A DNA stretch of 64,000 bases from Roseovarius litoreus (GCF_900142765.1 NZ_FRCB01000002.1:124001-188000); one strand, 5' to 3'; positions 53,595 to 64,000 are shown, counted from the first letter of the stretch. Numbers and translations: made by a program. The notes: generated by a model not told the origin, from the sequence alone.

Positions 53595-53601
53595 GGACCT
53601 G

Positions 53602-54639
53602 ATGGCTGAATTCTTGACAACCCCTTTCGGGATCGCGGTTCTGATCGTGGCGCAATGCCTTGCCGTAGTCGGCTTTGTCATGATCTCGCTGCTGTTTCTT
53701 GTGTATGGGGACCGCAAGATCTGGGCGGCGGTGCAAATGCGCAGGGGACCGAACGTGGTGGGGGCTTTCGGCCTTCTGCAAACGGTGGCGGACGCGCTGA
53801 AATATGTCGTGAAAGAGGTGGTCGTGCCTGCGGGGGCCGACAAGACGGTGTTCATGCTGGCACCGCTTACCAGTTTCGTTCTTGCCGTGCTTGCCTGGGC
53901 GGTGATTCCGCTGAACGAGGGTTGGGTGCTGAGCGATATCAACGTGGCCATCCTGTTCGTCTTCGCGGTATCCTCGCTCGAGGTGTACGGCGTCATCATG
54001 GGCGGATGGGCCTCGAACTCGAAATATCCGTTCCTCGGAAGCCTGCGGTCTGCGGCGCAGATGATTTCCTATGAGGTGTCGATCGGCCTCATCATCATCG
54101 GCGTCATCATCTCGACCGGCTCGATGAATTTCGGCGCGATCGTTGCGGCGCAGGATACGGCCTATGGCTTCTTCGGCTGGTACTGGTTGCCGCATCTGCC
54201 GATGGTGTTCCTGTTCTTCATTTCGGCGCTGGCCGAAACGAACCGCCCGCCTTTCGATCTGCCCGAAGCGGAATCCGAACTGGTGGCGGGGTATCAGGTG
54301 GAATATTCCAGCACGCCGTTCCTGTTGTTCATGGCAGGCGAATATATCGCGATCTTCCTGATGTGCGCGTTGACCTCGCTGCTGTTCTTCGGGGGCTGGC
54401 TGTCGCCCATTCCGGGTCTGCCTGACGGGGTGCTGTGGATGATCGCGAAGATGGCGTTCTTCTTCTTCCTCTTCGCGATGGTCAAGGCGATCACGCCGCG
54501 CTACCGCTATGATCAGTTGATGCGGATCGGCTGGAAAGTCTTTCTGCCGATGTCGCTGGCCTGGGTGGTCATCGTGTCGTTTCTTGCGAAATTCGAAGTG
54601 CTCGGCGGGTTCTGGGCCCGTTGGGCGATTGGAGGCTGA
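53602..54639 (+). CDS. nuoH: NADH-quinone oxidoreductase subunit H
   Basis: A 345-residue membrane subunit next to the quinone chamber, with eight or nine membrane helices. Signature segments are [21 protein letters not shown] (the first quinone-site loop), [25 protein letters not shown]-type text near 130 (motif ends only), and [21 protein letters not shown] near 212, which holds the charged loop essential for coupling. The ATG at 53602 has a GAGGA ribosome site. It follows the lipoprotein gene by 7 nt. Confidence 0.97.
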   Translation: MAEFLTTPFGIAVLIVAQCLAVVGFVMISLLFLVYGDRKIWAAVQMRRGPNVVGAFGLLQTVADALKYVVKEVVVPAGADKTVFMLAPLTSFVLAVLAWAVIPLNEGWVLSDINVAILFVFAVSSLEVYGVIMGGWASNSKYPFLGSLRSAAQMISYEVSIGLIIIGVIISTGSMNFGAIVAAQDTAYGFFGWYWLPHLPMVFLFFISALAETNRPPFDLPEAESELVAGYQVEYSSTPFLLFMAGEYIAIFLMCALTSLLFFGGWLSPIPGLPDGVLWMIAKMAFFFFLFAMVKAITPRYRYDQLMRIGWKVFLPMSLAWVVIVSFLAKFEVLGGFWARWAIGG

Positions 54640-54642
54640 GCC

Positions 54643-55137
54643 ATGGCGAATATCGATTACGGACGTGCGGCGGGCTATTTCCTGCTCAAGGATTTCCTCG
54701 TGGGGTTCCGTCTGGGCCTGAAGTATTTCTTCGCGCCCAAGGCGACGCTGAACTATCCACATGAGAAAGGCCCGCTCAGCCCGCGGTTTCGCGGGGAACA
54801 TGCGCTGCGCCGCTATCCCAATGGCGAGGAACGCTGCATCGCGTGCAAGCTGTGCGAGGCGATCTGCCCGGCGCAGGCGATCACGATCGATGCCGAGCCC
54901 CGCGATGACGGCAGTCGCCGCACCACGCGCTATGACATCGACATGACGAAATGCATTTATTGCGGCTTCTGCCAGGAGGCCTGCCCGGTGGATGCAATCG
55001 TCGAAGGGCCGAATTTCGAATTCGCCACCGAGACCCGCGAAGAGCTGTTCTATGACAAGCAGAAGCTGCTTGAGAACGGGGATCGTTGGGAAGCCGAAAT
55101 CGCCCGCAACCTTGAACTGGACGCACCCTACAGATGA
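54643..55137 (+). CDS. nuoI: NADH-quinone oxidoreductase subunit I
   Basis: A 164-residue peripheral ferredoxin-like subunit (23-kDa type). The two [4Fe-4S] clusters N6a and N6b are formed by [12 protein letters not shown] (about 66-77) and [12 protein letters not shown] (about 105-116). [16 protein letters not shown] precedes the first cluster. The N-terminal amphipathic stretch contacts the membrane arm. It starts 3 nt after nuoH and its stop overlaps the next, non-nuo gene by 4 nt. Confidence 0.97.
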   Translation: MANIDYGRAAGYFLLKDFLVGFRLGLKYFFAPKATLNYPHEKGPLSPRFRGEHALRRYPNGEERCIACKLCEAICPAQAITIDAEPRDDGSRRTTRYDIDMTKCIYCGFCQEACPVDAIVEGPNFEFATETREELFYDKQKLLENGDRWEAEIARNLELDAPYR

Positions 55138-55547
55138 CCGACCCCAAGAACCCTTTCGAGGCGATCATGGCGCAGGCGCAGGAGATGGCGAAGGCCATGA
55201 ATCCGGCGCTCGAGTCGTTCTCGCCCAAGGGAATGGAAAAGCTGTGGCCGACCATGCCGAAGGAGCTCATGGAGATGACCTTCGGCAAGGGCGTCAGCGC
55301 CAAGGGGCTGGATGCCAAGACCCGGTTGCTGCTGACGCTGGCGGGGCTGACCATGCTGGGGGCACAGAACGACACGCAGATTCGCATGACCGTGCGTCAC
55401 GCGATGGAAGCGGGCGCCACCAAAGACGAGATAGCCGAGACCATCGCCCAAATGGCGGTGTTCGCGGGCATCCCCTCCATGAACCGGGCGATGGATTTCG
55501 CCCGCGAGGTTCTGGACGAGAGCGAGGAAAAGGATACCGACTCATGA
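55134..55547 (+). CDS. Carboxymuconolactone decarboxylase-family protein inside the nuo operon
   Basis: A 137-residue all-helical protein of the CMD/AhpD-like fold. The family block is [19 protein letters not shown] (about 60-78), followed by [27 protein letters not shown]. It lacks the CxxC of AhpD-type peroxidase reductases, so a redox role is unlikely; gamma-CMD-like proteins without cysteines have varied or unknown functions. It overlaps nuoI and nuoJ by 4 nt at either end (ATGA twice), so it is translated in step with complex I subunits. Confidence 0.82.
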   Translation: MTDPKNPFEAIMAQAQEMAKAMNPALESFSPKGMEKLWPTMPKELMEMTFGKGVSAKGLDAKTRLLLTLAGLTMLGAQNDTQIRMTVRHAMEAGATKDEIAETIAQMAVFAGIPSMNRAMDFAREVLDESEEKDTDS

Positions 55548-56152
55548 GCATGACGGTGATGTCATTCTACCTGTTCGCGATCTCGGCGCTGGCCGGGGGG
55601 CTGTTCACGGTGATCAGCCGAAACCCGGTGCACTCGGTGCTGTGGCTGATCCTTGCCTTCATCAGCTCGGCGGGGCTGTTCGTTCTGCTGGGGGCGGAAT
55701 TCGTGGCGATGCTGCTGATCATCGTCTATGTCGGCGCCGTGGCGGTGCTGTTCCTGTTCGTCGTGATGATGCTGGACGTGGATTTCGCCGCCCTCAAGGC
55801 CGAGATGGCGCGCTACATGCCGCTGGCGCTGCTGATCGGGGTGATCCTGCTGATGCAGTTCGGGCTGGCCTTCGGCAACTGGCAGATGTCGGAAGGCGCC
55901 GAAGCCGCGCGCGCGGCGGTCACTCCGGACGGGGTCGAGAATACCGCCGCTTTGGGCATGCTGCTTTACGACAAGTATTTCCTGCTGTTCCAGACATCGG
56001 GGCTGATCCTGCTGGTGGCGATGATCGGCGCGATCGTTCTGACGCTGCGGCATCGCACGGACATCAAGCGGCAGGATGTTCTGGCGCAGATGTATCGCGA
56101 TCCGGCCAAGGCGATGGAACTCAAGGATGTGAAGCCGGGGCAGGGGCTCTGA
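55544..56152 (+). CDS. nuoJ: NADH-quinone oxidoreductase subunit J
   Basis: A 202-residue membrane subunit with five helices. The conserved third helix contains [21 protein letters not shown] (about 50-70) with the pi-bulge region important for coupling. The C-terminal part is polar. The ATG at 55544 overlaps the preceding CMD gene, and the frame upstream of it belongs to that gene in another frame. A 114-bp gap with no gene separates it from nuoK. Confidence 0.96.
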   Translation: MSMTVMSFYLFAISALAGGLFTVISRNPVHSVLWLILAFISSAGLFVLLGAEFVAMLLIIVYVGAVAVLFLFVVMMLDVDFAALKAEMARYMPLALLIGVILLMQFGLAFGNWQMSEGAEAARAAVTPDGVENTAALGMLLYDKYFLLFQTSGLILLVAMIGAIVLTLRHRTDIKRQDVLAQMYRDPAKAMELKDVKPGQGL

Positions 56153-56266
56153 CCGGCTGAACGGGGCCGCGCGCGGCGCGACCGGACAGATGACAGATAT
56201 ACCCCGAAGCAGGGCTTTGGGGCGCAACAACGAAAAGACGGACGGGCACGGCCCGGAGGGACACGA

Positions 56267-56572
56267 ATGATTGGACTGGAACATTACCTGACGGTTGCGG
56301 CGGCGCTGTTCGTCATCGGGATATTCGGCTTATTCCTGAACCGGAAGAACGTGATCATCCTGTTGATGTCGATCGAGCTGATGCTGCTGGCGGTGAATAT
56401 CAACCTGGTCGCCTTTTCGGCGCATCTGGGGGATCTGGTGGGGCAGGTGTTCACGCTCTTCGTGCTCACGGTCGCCGCCGCCGAGGCCGCGATCGGCCTT
56501 GCGATCCTTGTTTGCTTCTTCCGGAACCGCGGCACCATCGCCGTGGAAGACGTCAACGTGATGAAGGGCTGA
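56267..56572 (+). CDS. nuoK: NADH-quinone oxidoreductase subunit K
   Basis: A 101-residue membrane subunit with three helices. The two buried glutamates needed for proton transfer are visible in [10 protein letters not shown] (about 36) and [13 protein letters not shown] (about 70). A GGAGG ribosome site precedes the ATG. It lies 4 nt before nuoL. Confidence 0.97.
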   Translation: MIGLEHYLTVAAALFVIGIFGLFLNRKNVIILLMSIELMLLAVNINLVAFSAHLGDLVGQVFTLFVLTVAAAEAAIGLAILVCFFRNRGTIAVEDVNVMKG

Positions 56573-56576
56573 CCCG

Positions 56577-58649
56577 ATGGAACTGACCATTCTCTTTGCG
56601 CCTCTCATCGGGGCCATCATCGCAGGCTTCGGCTGGCGGATCATCGGAGATCAGGGCGCACAATGGGTCGCGACGGGCCTGTTGTTCCTGTCTTGCCTTC
56701 TGTCCTGGATCGTCTTTCTGGGCCATGACGGCCAGACCGAGATCGTGCATATCCTAGACTGGATCGAATCCGGCACGCTGAATTCCTCCTGGGCGATCCG
56801 GCTGGACCGTCTGACCGCGATCATGCTGATCGTCATCACGACCGTCTCGGCGCTCGTGCATCTTTATTCCATGGGCTACATGGCGCATGACGAGAATTTC
56901 CGCGAAGGCGAGACCTATCGCCCGCGGTTCTTCGCCTATCTGTCGCTCTTCACTTTCGCGATGCTGATGCTGGTGACAGCGGACAACCTGGCGCAGATGT
57001 TCTTCGGCTGGGAAGGTGTGGGCCTGGCGTCGTATCTGCTGATCGGCTTTTACTATCGCAAGCCAAGCGCCAATGCCGCGGCGATCAAGGCCTTCGTGGT
57101 CAACCGGGTTGGCGATTTCGGCTTCATCCTGGGGATCATGGCGCTCTATTTCCTGACCGACTCGATCCGGTTCGAGGATATCTTCGCGGCCGCCCCTGAG
57201 CTGGCCGAGACGCAACTGACCTTCCTGTGGACGGAATGGAACGCGGCCAATCTGGTGGCCTTCCTTCTGTTCATCGGCGCGATGGGCAAATCGGCGCAGC
57301 TGATCCTGCACACATGGCTGCCGGATGCGATGGAAGGCCCGACCCCGGTGTCGGCGCTCATTCACGCGGCCACCATGGTGACGGCAGGGGTGTTTCTTGT
57401 CTGCCGAATGTCGCCGATCATGGAATTCGCGCCCGAAGCGATGGCTTTCGTCACGTTCCTTGGCGCCACCACCGCATTCTTCGCGGCCACCGTCGGGCTT
57501 GTGCAGAACGACATCAAGCGCGTGATCGCCTATTCGACCTGCTCGCAGCTTGGCTACATGTTCGTGGCGGCGGGTGTCGGCGTTTATTCGGTCGCGATGT
57601 TCCACCTCTTCACCCATGCCTTCTTCAAGGCGATGCTGTTTCTGGGCGCGGGCTCGGTCATCCATGGGATGCATCACGAGCAGGACATGCGCAACTATGG
57701 CGGCCTGCGCAAGAAGATGCCCTATACGTTCTGGGCCATGCTGATCGGTACGCTGGCCATCACCGGGGTGGGTATCCCGCTTACCGGCTGGATCGGCTTT
57801 GCTGGCTTTGCGTCGAAGGATGCGGTGATCGAATCCGCCTATGCCGCAGGGCCGATGGGCTATGCGTTCTGGATGCTGGTCATCGCGGCGCTGTTCACCA
57901 GCTTCTACAGCTGGCGGTTGATGTTCCTGACCTTCTGGGGCACGCCGCGTGGCGACAAGCACACGCATGACCATGCGCATGAAAGCCCCAAGGTGATGTT
58001 GATCCCGCTTGGCGTTCTGGCGCTTGGCGCGGTGTTCGCGGGCGCGATCTGGTATGGCAGCTTCTTTGGCAAGACCAACGAGGTGGTGAAGTTCTTCGGC
58101 GGCACCTATGGCGAGCCGGCCCATGAATTGGTCGAGGCGGTGGCGGAACGCAGCCCGAAAGCCTCGGAGCTGCATTATGTCATGGAAAGCGGACCCGGCG
58201 AGGCGGCGATCTATATCGCTCCTGAGAACACGATCCTGCATGAGGCGCATTACGTGCCGACATGGGTCAAGCTGTCGCCCTTCGTGGCTATGCTGATCGG
58301 TCTGACCGTGGCGATCTGGTTCTACATCTGGGATCCGGCCATGCCGCGCCGTCTGGCCGAGAACCAGCGCCCGCTCTACCTGTTCCTGCTGAACAAGTGG
58401 TATTTCGACGAGATCTACGACTTTATCTTCGTCCGCCCGGCAAAAGCGCTTGGCCAGATGCTTTGGAAGAGAGGCGACGGCGATGTGATCGACGGGTCGA
58501 TCAACGGCGTGGCGATGGGGATCATCCCCTTCTTCACCCGCCTCGCAGGGCGCGCGCAGTCTGGCTATATCTTCACCTACGCCTTCGCGATGGTGATCGG
58601 GATCGCGGTGCTTGTCACCTGGATGAGCTTCATCGGGGGGGCTGAATAA
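56577..58649 (+). CDS. nuoL: NADH-quinone oxidoreductase subunit L
   Basis: A 690-residue distal antiporter-like membrane subunit. Signature blocks are [22 protein letters not shown] (about 139 on; Glu of the channel), [36 protein letters not shown] near 240-270 (key residues K and H) and [13 protein letters not shown]. The C-terminal part forms the long horizontal helix and the final transmembrane helix. Its stop overlaps the nuoM start (TAATG). Confidence 0.97.
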   Translation: MELTILFAPLIGAIIAGFGWRIIGDQGAQWVATGLLFLSCLLSWIVFLGHDGQTEIVHILDWIESGTLNSSWAIRLDRLTAIMLIVITTVSALVHLYSMGYMAHDENFREGETYRPRFFAYLSLFTFAMLMLVTADNLAQMFFGWEGVGLASYLLIGFYYRKPSANAAAIKAFVVNRVGDFGFILGIMALYFLTDSIRFEDIFAAAPELAETQLTFLWTEWNAANLVAFLLFIGAMGKSAQLILHTWLPDAMEGPTPVSALIHAATMVTAGVFLVCRMSPIMEFAPEAMAFVTFLGATTAFFAATVGLVQNDIKRVIAYSTCSQLGYMFVAAGVGVYSVAMFHLFTHAFFKAMLFLGAGSVIHGMHHEQDMRNYGGLRKKMPYTFWAMLIGTLAITGVGIPLTGWIGFAGFASKDAVIESAYAAGPMGYAFWMLVIAALFTSFYSWRLMFLTFWGTPRGDKHTHDHAHESPKVMLIPLGVLALGAVFAGAIWYGSFFGKTNEVVKFFGGTYGEPAHELVEAVAERSPKASELHYVMESGPGEAAIYIAPENTILHEAHYVPTWVKLSPFVAMLIGLTVAIWFYIWDPAMPRRLAENQRPLYLFLLNKWYFDEIYDFIFVRPAKALGQMLWKRGDGDVIDGSINGVAMGIIPFFTRLAGRAQSGYIFTYAFAMVIGIAVLVTWMSFIGGAE

Positions 58650-60196
58650 TGGATAACCTTCTGTCCATCACAACCTTCATTCCCGCCATCGCCGCAGCGA
58701 TCCTTGCGATCTTCCTGCGGGGCGAGGACGCCGCGGCACAGCGCAGCGCCAAATGGGTGGCCCTGAGCGCCACGTCGCTGACATTCCTCGTGTCGATCTT
58801 CATCCTGACCGGGTTCGATCCCAATGATACCGGCTTCCAGATGGTGGAAGAGCGTGAGTGGCTTCTGGGCCTGCAATACAAGATGGGTGTGGATGGGATC
58901 AGCGTGCTGTTCGTCATGCTGACCACCTTCATCATGCCGATCACGATCGCTGCGTCCTGGAACGTGACGAAGCGGGTCAAGGAATACATGATCGCCTTCC
59001 TGCTTCTTGAAACGCTCATGCTCGGCGTGTTCATGGCGCTGGATCTGGTGCTGTTCTACCTGTTCTTCGAGGCAGGACTCATTCCGATGTTCCTCATCAT
59101 CGGCATCTGGGGCGGCAAAGAACGGGTCTATGCCTCGTTCAAGTTCTTCCTCTACACCTTCCTCGGCTCGGTTCTGATGCTGATCGCGATGGTGGCGATG
59201 TTCTCGGATGCGGGTACCACGGATATCGTGGACCTGATGAACCACCAGTTCGGCTCTGAAAGCTTCTCGGTTCTGGGCATTCATATCGTGGGGGGTATGC
59301 AGACGCTGATGTTCATCGCGTTCTTCGCCAGCTTCGCGGTCAAGATGCCGATGTGGCCGGTGCATACCTGGCTGCCGGATGCGCATGTGCAGGCGCCCAC
59401 CGCGGGGTCGGTCGTTCTGGCGGCGATCTTGCTTAAGATGGGTGGCTACGGTTTCTTGCGCTTCAGCCTGCCGATGTTCCCGGTCGGGGCCGAGTTGCTG
59501 ACGCCGCTCATTTTGTGGATGTCGGCCATCGCCATCGTCTATACCTCGCTGGTGGCGCTGGCGCAGGAGGACATGAAGAAGCTCATCGCCTATTCCTCGG
59601 TCGCGCATATGGGATATGTCACGATGGGGATCTTCTCGGTCAATCAGCAGGGGATCGATGGTGCGATCTTCCAGATGATCAGCCACGGCTTCATCTCGGG
59701 TGCGCTGTTCCTGATTGTCGGCGTGATCTATGACCGGATGCACACCCGCGAGATCGACGCCTATGGCGGGCTTGTGAACCGGATGCCGGCCTATGCGCTC
59801 ATTTTCCTGCTGTTCACCATGGCGAATGTGGGCCTGCCCGGCACCAGCGGTTTCATCGGCGAGTTCCTGACGCTGGTCGGTGTCTTCCAGGTCAATACAT
59901 GGGTGGCACTGGTTGCGGCGACAGGCGTGATCCTGAGTGCGGCCTATGCGCTCTGGCTTTACCGGCGCGTGATGCTGGGCGATCTGATCAAGGAAAGCCT
60001 GAAGTCGATCAACGACATGACCGGGCGCGAGCGGGCGATCTTTGCGCCGCTTGTGGTGATGACCCTGCTTCTGGGCGTCTATCCCAGCCTTGTGACCGAT
60101 ATCATCGGACCCTCGGTGGAAGCCCTGATTTCAAATTACGACACGGCTCTGGTCGAGGCGCATGGCGCCAACCAGGTGGCCGCGGCGCAGCACTAA
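58649..60196 (+). CDS. nuoM: NADH-quinone oxidoreductase subunit M
   Basis: A 515-residue antiporter-like membrane subunit of about 14 helices. [18 protein letters not shown] (about 133-150) carries the channel glutamate. [24 protein letters not shown] near 230-255 carries the key lysine and the discontinuous helix. [17 protein letters not shown] lies near 310. It is coupled to nuoL by a 1-nt overlap and followed by nuoN after 15 nt. Confidence 0.97.
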   Translation: MDNLLSITTFIPAIAAAILAIFLRGEDAAAQRSAKWVALSATSLTFLVSIFILTGFDPNDTGFQMVEEREWLLGLQYKMGVDGISVLFVMLTTFIMPITIAASWNVTKRVKEYMIAFLLLETLMLGVFMALDLVLFYLFFEAGLIPMFLIIGIWGGKERVYASFKFFLYTFLGSVLMLIAMVAMFSDAGTTDIVDLMNHQFGSESFSVLGIHIVGGMQTLMFIAFFASFAVKMPMWPVHTWLPDAHVQAPTAGSVVLAAILLKMGGYGFLRFSLPMFPVGAELLTPLILWMSAIAIVYTSLVALAQEDMKKLIAYSSVAHMGYVTMGIFSVNQQGIDGAIFQMISHGFISGALFLIVGVIYDRMHTREIDAYGGLVNRMPAYALIFLLFTMANVGLPGTSGFIGEFLTLVGVFQVNTWVALVAATGVILSAAYALWLYRRVMLGDLIKESLKSINDMTGRERAIFAPLVVMTLLLGVYPSLVTDIIGPSVEALISNYDTALVEAHGANQVAAAQH

Positions 60197-60211
60197 CGGA
60201 GGCCCTGAGAC

Positions 60212-61645
60212 ATGCAGGCTGATCTGAATGTTATCCTGCCCGAGATCGTGATCTCGGTCTATGCGATCGCCGCGCTGCTGTTCACGGCCTATACGGGCCG
60301 CGACCGTATGGCCGGGATGCTGTTGTGGCTGACCGCCGCGCTGTTCACCGTGATGGCGCTGTGGATCGGCACGACGGGGCAGGGCACGCGCACGGCGTTT
60401 GGAGGCATGTTCAACGATGATGCCTTTTCGCGCTTTGCCAAGGTGACGATCCTGCTCAGCACGGCCGCCGTCATGGTGATGGGACAGGAATACATGATGC
60501 GCCGCAAGATCCTGCGGTTCGAGTATCCGGTGCTCATCGCGCTTTGCGCGGTCGGCATGATGCTGATGGTCAGCGCGGGCGATCTGATGGCGCTTTACAT
60601 GGGGCTGGAGCTGCAGTCTCTGGCGCTTTATGTCGTGGCTTCGCTGCGCCGTGACAGTGCGAAATCGACCGAAGCCGGTCTGAAGTATTTCGTTCTCGGC
60701 GCGCTGAGTTCGGGGTTGCTGCTTTATGGGGCATCCTTGACCTATGGCTACGCGGGCACGACGCTGTTTTCCGGCATCATCGTAGCGGCGGACGGTCAGG
60801 CGCCCGTTGGGCTGCTGATTGGTCTGGTGCTGGTGCTGGCGGGTCTTGCCTTCAAGGTTTCGGCGGTGCCGTTCCACATGTGGACACCGGATGTATATGA
60901 GGGCGCGCCGACGCCGATCACCGCCTTCTTCGCCACGGCACCCAAAGTGGCGGCAATGGCCCTTTTTGCCCGGGTGGTGCATGATGCATTCGGCAATGTG
61001 GTCGGCGACTGGCAGCAGGTGCTTGCGGTGCTGGCGCTGTTGTCGATGTTCCTCGGTGCGGTGGCTGCGATCGGCCAGACCGATATCAAGCGGCTGATGG
61101 CCTATTCCTCGATTGCGCATATGGGCTATGCCTTGATGGGGCTTGCCGCAGGGACGGCCTTTGGCGTGCAGTCCATGCTGATCTACATGGCGATCTACGT
61201 GACGATGAACATCGGCACCTTCGCCTTCATCCTGTCGATGGAGCGTGATGGCCAGCCGATCACCGAGATCGCAAGCCTCAACATGTATTCCCGCGCCCAT
61301 CCGGGCCGTGCGCTGGCCATGCTGATCCTGCTCTTCAGCCTGGCAGGTGTGCCGCCGCTCTTGGGCTTTTTCGGCAAGCTCTATGTGCTGCGCGCGGCCT
61401 ATGAGGGCGGTCTGGCCTGGTTGGCCATTGCCGGGGTCATCGCCAGCGTGATCGGTGCGTTCTACTACCTGCGGATCGTGTATTTCATGTATTTCGGGGA
61501 AGAGCGGGAACCTCTCGAAACGGCGCGGTCGCCTGTGCAATGGAGCTTCTTGATGGTCTCGGCGGCGTTGATGTTGTTGGGCATTATCAACATGTTCGGG
61601 ATCGAAGCTATGGCTCAGGCGGCGGCAGCGACCCTTGTCAACTGA
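60212..61645 (+). CDS. nuoN: NADH-quinone oxidoreductase subunit N
   Basis: A 477-residue antiporter-like membrane subunit. [21 protein letters not shown] (about 126-146) carries the channel glutamate, and [23 protein letters not shown] (about 214-236) the key lysine and histidine. [17 protein letters not shown] lies near 295. It is the last nuo gene; a strong hairpin follows 26 bp after its stop. Confidence 0.97.
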   Translation: MQADLNVILPEIVISVYAIAALLFTAYTGRDRMAGMLLWLTAALFTVMALWIGTTGQGTRTAFGGMFNDDAFSRFAKVTILLSTAAVMVMGQEYMMRRKILRFEYPVLIALCAVGMMLMVSAGDLMALYMGLELQSLALYVVASLRRDSAKSTEAGLKYFVLGALSSGLLLYGASLTYGYAGTTLFSGIIVAADGQAPVGLLIGLVLVLAGLAFKVSAVPFHMWTPDVYEGAPTPITAFFATAPKVAAMALFARVVHDAFGNVVGDWQQVLAVLALLSMFLGAVAAIGQTDIKRLMAYSSIAHMGYALMGLAAGTAFGVQSMLIYMAIYVTMNIGTFAFILSMERDGQPITEIASLNMYSRAHPGRALAMLILLFSLAGVPPLLGFFGKLYVLRAAYEGGLAWLAIAGVIASVIGAFYYLRIVYFMYFGEEREPLETARSPVQWSFLMVSAALMLLGIINMFGIEAMAQAAAATLVN

Positions 61646-61671
61646 CCGCGTTCACCCACGAAACCTTGACC

Positions 61672-61703
61672 GTGACGCGCCAATGGCGCGTCACTTCGTT
61701 TGG
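61672..61703 (+). terminator. Likely terminator of the nuo operon
   Basis: A perfect 10-bp stem GTGACGCGCC/GGCGCGTCAC (61672-61681 with 61685-61694) with a 3-nt loop is followed by TTCGTTT. It stands between nuoN and birA. The T tract is short, so some read-through into birA is possible. Confidence 0.65.
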
Positions 61704-61735
61704 GATGGCCGCTGTCCTGCGGTAGCGGTGGGTCC

Positions 61736-62506
61736 ATGATGGGGGCGGTGCGCGGTGACACGACCTGGCCCATGGGCGTGGGGCGACGGGTGCTGGCTGA
61801 AGTGGACAGCACCAATGCCGAAGCGGCGCGGCTTGCCCCCGGCCTGTCCGGTCCGGAATGGATACTTGCCCTCAACCAGACCGCCGCACGCGGGCGGCGG
61901 GGGCGCGTTTGGACGCATCCTGCAGGCAATTTCGCCGCCACGCTGGTCATGCGGCCAACGGAAAGCCCCGATCAGGTGGCGCTGCGGTCCTTCGTGGCAT
62001 CTCTGGCCTTGTTCGATGCCTTCGTAGCCGCGACCGGGCGGAGCGGCGGGCTGAGCCTCAAATGGCCCAATGACGTGCTTCTGAATGGTGGGAAGCTGGC
62101 GGGGATCCTGCTGGAAAGTGCCGGCACCCGCGAGGGGTTGTCGTATTTCGCAATCGGCATCGGTGTGAACCTTGCGCAGGCGCCGGGCCGCGACATGCTC
62201 GAAGAGGGGGCGCTGCGGCCTGTGTCGCTTTTGTCCGAGGCCGGTGTAACGGTCACTCCAGAAGAGTTTCTGGACCTTCTGGCGCCCGCCTATGCCCGGT
62301 ACGAGGCGAAATTCACGACCTATGGTTTCGCGCCCATCCGCAGGGAATGGCTGGCGCGGGCGGCGAAACTCGGGCAGACGATCACCGCGCGTACCAGCCG
62401 CGATGCGATCACCGGTATTTTCGAGACGGTGGACGAGGCGGGCAATCTTGTTCTAACTACGCCGCAAACCCGGCACGCCATTCCGGCGGCCGAAGTGTTT
62501 TTCTGA
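61736..62506 (+). CDS. birA: Biotin-[acetyl-CoA-carboxylase] ligase (monofunctional)
   Basis: A 256-residue enzyme that attaches biotin to carboxylase carrier domains through biotinyl-AMP. The biotin-binding and catalytic blocks are STNAEAARL, QTAARGRRGRVW (about 51-62, the GRGR-type adenylate motif) and LKWPNDVLLNGGKLAGILLES (about 107-127), with a C-terminal SH3-like cap. There is no N-terminal helix-turn-helix domain, so it is not a biotin repressor. An obvious client in the window is the biotin domain of mccA. The start is uncertain between 61736 and 61739. It follows the nuo terminator and is 11 bp upstream of coaX. Confidence 0.93.
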   Translation: MMGAVRGDTTWPMGVGRRVLAEVDSTNAEAARLAPGLSGPEWILALNQTAARGRRGRVWTHPAGNFAATLVMRPTESPDQVALRSFVASLALFDAFVAATGRSGGLSLKWPNDVLLNGGKLAGILLESAGTREGLSYFAIGIGVNLAQAPGRDMLEEGALRPVSLLSEAGVTVTPEEFLDLLAPAYARYEAKFTTYGFAPIRREWLARAAKLGQTITARTSRDAITGIFETVDEAGNLVLTTPQTRHAIPAAEVFF

Positions 62507-62517
62507 AGGAGCGCCAA

Positions 62518-63297
62518 ATGCTTCTGGCCATTGACTGCGGCAATACGAATACCGTGTTTTCGATCTGGGACGGCAGGTCCTTCTTGTGCACATTGCGCAC
62601 CTCGACACATCATGCGCGCACGGCAGATGCTTATTTCACTTGGTTTTCAACACTCGTGAAGCATTACGGGATCGAGGCGAACATCACCGATGTGATCATC
62701 TCGTCGACGGTGCCGCGGGTTGTGTTCAACCTGCGGGTCTTTGCCGATCGGTTCTTTGGATGCCGGCCGCTGGTGGTGGGCAAGCCCGAATGCCTGTTGC
62801 CGCATCCGCCACGGGTCGATCCGGGCACGCAGGTGGGGCCGGACCGGCTGGTGAATTCGGAAGGGGCCTATGAGCGGCATGGCGGCGATCTGATCGTGGT
62901 GGATTTCGGCACCGCGACCACCTTTGACGTGGTGGCGCAGGATGGCGCCTATGTGGGTGGTGTGATCGCGCCGGGCGTGAACCTGAGCCTCGAGGCGCTG
63001 CACATGGCGGCGGCGGCCTTGCCGCATGTGGACGTGACCAAGCCTCAAAAAGTCATTGGAACCAATACGGTAGCCTGTATGCAGTCGGGTGTGTTCTGGG
63101 GCTATGTGGGGCTGGTCAATGGTGTGTGCGAGCGCATCAGGGCCGAGTATGATCGCCCGATGCGGATCATCGGCACGGGCGGTCTGGCCTCGCTTTTCGC
63201 GCAGGGCGACATGCTGTTCGACGCGATCGAAGACGATTTGACAATGCACGGGCTGACCGTGATTCATGATTACAACAAGAAGGCACAAACCTCATGA
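62518..63297 (+). CDS. coaX: Type III pantothenate kinase
   Basis: A 259-residue ASKHA-fold kinase that phosphorylates pantothenate in the first step of coenzyme A synthesis. The phosphate-1 motif is LLAIDCGNTNTVFSIWDG (about 2-19), with DCGNTN holding the catalytic aspartate. The second motif VVDFGTATTFDVV lies at about 127-139, and YVGGVIAPGVNLS at about 147. A GAAGGAG ribosome site precedes the ATG. Its stop overlaps the RNase J start by 4 nt. Confidence 0.95.
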   Translation: MLLAIDCGNTNTVFSIWDGRSFLCTLRTSTHHARTADAYFTWFSTLVKHYGIEANITDVIISSTVPRVVFNLRVFADRFFGCRPLVVGKPECLLPHPPRVDPGTQVGPDRLVNSEGAYERHGGDLIVVDFGTATTFDVVAQDGAYVGGVIAPGVNLSLEALHMAAAALPHVDVTKPQKVIGTNTVACMQSGVFWGYVGLVNGVCERIRAEYDRPMRIIGTGGLASLFAQGDMLFDAIEDDLTMHGLTVIHDYNKKAQTS

Positions 63298-64000
63298 GCA
63301 GCGATAGACTGATCTACATGCCCCTTGGCGGGGCCGGCGAAATCGGCATGAACGCCTATGTTTACGGCTATGGGCCGAAGGGTAAGGAGAGGTTGATCCT
63401 CGTCGATCTGGGGGTGACCTTTCCGGACATGGACAGCTCGCCGGGTGTCGACCTTATTTTCCCGGATATTCAATGGCTTGCGGACCGACGTGAACAGCTG
63501 GAGGCGGTCTTCATCACCCATGCGCACGAAGATCACGTGGGTGCGGTGGCGCATTTTTACGAGCAGTTGGGCGCGCCGGTCTATGCACGGGCGTTCACGG
63601 CCAATATCGCGCGACGCAAGATGGAAGAGTTCGGCTATTCCGAAAAGGCCGTGCGGGTCGTGTCACCCTGGCCCGAGGTAACCAAGGTAGGACCGTTCAC
63701 GGTGGGGTTCGTGCCGATTTCTCATTCGATTCCAGAGAGTTCCGGGCTGGTCATCGACACGCCCAAGGGCCGCGTGGTGCATTCGGGGGATTTCAAGATC
63801 GACGCCAACCCCGTGGTGGGCGAGCCGTTCGATCCTGAGCTTTGGGCCAGTCTGGCCAAGCCCGGCGTCAAGGCGCTGATGTGCGATTCTACCAATGTTT
63901 TCAATACACATGCGGGCCGTTCTGAAAGTAGTCTGGCCGAGGATATCCAGGCCCTGATCGCGGGCGCCAAGGGGATGGTGGTGGCCACCACCTTTGCCAG
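63294..64000 (+). CDS. rnj: Ribonuclease J (5' part, runs past the window end)
   Basis: The first 235 residues of a metallo-beta-lactamase/beta-CASP ribonuclease. The zinc-binding motif is HAHEDH (H76, H78, D80, H81). IPLGGAGEIG-type text (MPLGGAGEIGMN at 9-20) and ISHSIPES (about 142) are RNase J signatures, and GRVVHSGDFKID carries the next metal ligand. RNase J degrades and processes RNA with 5'-exo and endo activity. The gene is coupled to coaX by an ATGA overlap. The remaining C-terminal half lies outside the window. Confidence 0.95.
   Translation, partial: MSSDRLIYMPLGGAGEIGMNAYVYGYGPKGKERLILVDLGVTFPDMDSSPGVDLIFPDIQWLADRREQLEAVFITHAHEDHVGAVAHFYEQLGAPVYARAFTANIARRKMEEFGYSEKAVRVVSPWPEVTKVGPFTVGFVPISHSIPESSGLVIDTPKGRVVHSGDFKIDANPVVGEPFDPELWASLAKPGVKALMCDSTNVFNTHAGRSESSLAEDIQALIAGAKGMVVATTFA

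Noticed and set aside
55520-55545. Another GATACCGAC repeat unit
   Set aside because: GGATACCGACTC at the end of the CMD gene is a single copy inside coding sequence and not part of an array.

Overview
The window is GC-rich, densely packed bacterial DNA and looks like an alphaproteobacterium of the Rhodobacteraceae (Roseobacter/Rhodobacter group). The evidence is the aerobic cobaltochelatase pair cobS/cobT, a 14-gene nuo operon interrupted by small extra ORFs, the order nuoN-birA-coaX-RNase J, and several small families (DUF5333, DUF5337, DUF4177) typical of Rhodobacterales. I saw no tRNA, rRNA, IS element, prophage or CRISPR array. Almost everything is ordinary chromosomal core.

Layout. 1-8236: the 5' part of an FAD-linked oxidase, a ClC chloride channel, a DUF427 protein, an Xaa-Pro aminopeptidase, cobT and cobS. 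8383-10846: ECF sigma factor, RskA-type anti-sigma factor, exported fasciclin protein and exported MsrB, which together form an envelope-stress module. 10954-13372: J-domain protein, DUF4177 protein and a YeeE/YedE transporter. 13728-20088: a class V aminotransferase, a peptide-type ABC importer (binding protein plus two permeases, no ATPase) and an M20 amidohydrolase. 20107-23485: moaA, waaA and an LPS-type glycosyltransferase. 23583-29532: a lipoprotein, an orphan cache-domain histidine kinase, glmS and glmU. 29673-31641: a phosphoglycolate phosphatase-like HAD protein and a DegT-type aminotransferase. 31924-43465: a leucine/isovalerate degradation cluster (ivd, acyl-CoA synthetase, mccB, mccA, hmgL, methylglutaconyl-CoA hydratase-like gene) with extra genes (two hypothetical membrane proteins, a nitronate monooxygenase, a GST) and a counter-oriented ompW. 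43733-61645: nuoA-N with seven non-canonical ORFs. 61736-64000: birA, coaX and the 5' part of an RNase J gene.

How the genes work together. Complex I is fully encoded. NuoE carries a long C-terminal extension ending in an 81-residue helix-hairpin-helix-like domain. A near copy of that domain (about 55 of 81 residues identical by eye) ends the product of the next gene, a predicted membrane protein. The leucine cluster encodes all steps from isovaleryl-CoA to acetoacetate plus acetyl-CoA, with a ligase that could activate acetoacetate. GlmS and GlmU make UDP-GlcNAc for peptidoglycan and LPS, which fits the nearby waaA.

The least explained non-coding signal is a pair of four-unit, 11-bp-period arrays of the unit GATACCGACGC. 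One lies ahead of the histidine kinase (24158-24201) and the other, inverted, ahead of ivd (31741-31784).
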